Positions 5,153 to 5,621 of a stretch of DNA of 5,621 nt are shown piece after piece. How positions within the stretch are numbered: the first letter of the stretch is position 1; each line of letters begins with the position of its first letter. The notes under the pieces were generated by a model. That model saw only the letters and a list, made by a program, of their open reading frames with translations. It had not been told where the DNA came from and made no database searches. The stretch is from assembly GCA_021155845.1 (NCBI GenBank), contig JAJNBK010000035.1, positions 1 through 5,621 on the forward strand, given 5' to 3'. The stretch is from Nitrososphaeraceae archaeon. GTDB lineage: Archaea; Thermoproteota; Nitrososphaeria; Nitrososphaerales; Nitrososphaeraceae. The position numbers and the translations under genes are program-made.

Positions 5153-5593
5153 ATGAATATCGACAATCTCGCAGGCATGTTTTCGCAAAGAAGCGGAGTT
5201 CAACAGTCTATGGGTAGTGCTATAATGAGTGCTATCATTGGATTTATGGCACAAAAGATGATGGGACAAGGGTTAGGTAATATGCTTTCTTGTGGGGGCG
5301 GCGGTAATTCCGGAGGCATACAGTCAATGCTGTCTGGACTAGGCGGTTTGAATCGTGACCATGAGTTAGTCAGAAACGTACAACAAAAAGCAGGAATACA
5401 AGATCCTGAGACTGCTAGACAATATACACAACAAGGAGTAGATGTATTAAACGAACAATCTAGAAACGATCCCCAAGGACTGCAATCTCTATTGGGAGGT
5501 TTTCTAGGCGGAGGTGAATCAGGTGGAAGTCAACAGCGTAAAAAGGGCGGCGGAGGTCTAGGTGGAATGGTCGGAGACCTATTGGGAGGATAG
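5153..5593 (+). CDS. Gly/Gln/Met-rich small protein of unknown function
   Basis: 146 aa. Residues 1-45 form a Met-rich, partly hydrophobic helix-like segment (GSAIMSAIIGFMAQKMMGQG), too polar and short for a clear membrane helix. A glycine cluster follows (CGGGGNSGG), then a polar, probably helical middle (67-112: NRDHELVRNVQQKAG, TARQYTQQGVDVLNEQ) and a Gly-rich end in which LLGGFLGGG (113-121) is echoed by GLGGMVGDLLGG (135-146). The Gly/Leu pattern recalls DUF937/YidB-like proteins, but the match is compositional and not secure. There is no signal peptide and only one Cys (47). The ATG at 5153 is chosen because a TATA-like box lies 26 bp upstream; an ATG at 5148 is out of frame and stops at once. 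It is divergent from the zinc-finger gene and ends in a T-rich tract. Function is not recognised; self-assembly through Gly-rich ends is conceivable but unsupported. Confidence 0.8.
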   Translation: MNIDNLAGMFSQRSGVQQSMGSAIMSAIIGFMAQKMMGQGLGNMLSCGGGGNSGGIQSMLSGLGGLNRDHELVRNVQQKAGIQDPETARQYTQQGVDVLNEQSRNDPQGLQSLLGGFLGGGESGGSQQRKKGGGGLGGMVGDLLGG

Positions 5594-5594
5594 C

Positions 5595-5620
5595 CTTATT
5601 TTTTATCTGTTTATCTTTTT
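5595..5620 (+). terminator. T-rich terminator of the Gly-rich gene
   Basis: Directly after the TAG at 5591-5593 come three T runs (TTATTTTTTATC, GTTTATC, TTTTTA) with no hairpin, the usual form of an archaeal intrinsic terminator. Confidence 0.55.
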
Positions 5621-5621
5621 A

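Noticed and set aside
5057..5269. Minus-strand open frame of 70 codons overlapping the start of the Gly-rich gene
   Set aside because: It overlaps a better supported gene and its promoter, and the His/Ser-rich product has no recognisable feature.

Overview
The window looks like a piece of an AT-rich archaeal chromosome, most likely from the ammonia-oxidising Nitrososphaerota (Thaumarchaeota), perhaps a Nitrosocosmicus-like soil lineage. That placement is an inference. It rests on signal peptides ending in '..YA|Q', a small archaeal winged-helix protein, a membrane-anchored winged-helix regulator, TATA-like boxes about 25 bp from starts with no Shine-Dalgarno, a tiny C2H2 zinc-finger protein, and low-complexity Lys/Glu/Gly stress-type proteins. 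There is no rRNA, tRNA or clear taxonomic marker.

Left part (1-3493), all minus strand. Reading from high to low coordinates there is a 133-aa soluble winged-helix protein, a 537-aa two-pass membrane protein with a cytoplasmic winged helix at its C-terminus, a 198-aa membrane-anchored paralog of only the outer domain of that protein, and the first 195 residues of a secreted protein that enters a PKD-like repeat as it leaves the window. The 537-aa and 198-aa genes are 32 bp apart and probably co-transcribed. A perfect 9-bp inverted repeat lies just upstream of the TATA-like box of the 537-aa gene. Together these resemble a one-component transmembrane signalling locus: an outer sensor domain, a helical stalk, a membrane helix and a DNA-binding domain, plus a second copy of the sensor domain without any DNA-binding part.

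Middle part (3494-4250) has no intact gene. The plus strand carries a decayed copy of what looks like a YgjP/DUF45-type (M48-like) metallopeptidase. It has its N-terminal half, with a frameshift and stops, but no visible catalytic HExxH region. An unidentified coding-like fragment without a start codon follows it.

Right part (4251-5593) holds three small genes: a 135-aa hydrophilic stress-type protein with a duplicated YEQGAAG motif (minus), a 51- to 76-aa single C2H2 zinc-finger protein (minus), and a 146-aa Gly/Gln/Met-rich protein (plus) with a TATA-like box placed for a leaderless transcript. The last two are divergently arranged around a short shared promoter region. No CRISPR array, insertion sequence, tRNA or rRNA was seen.
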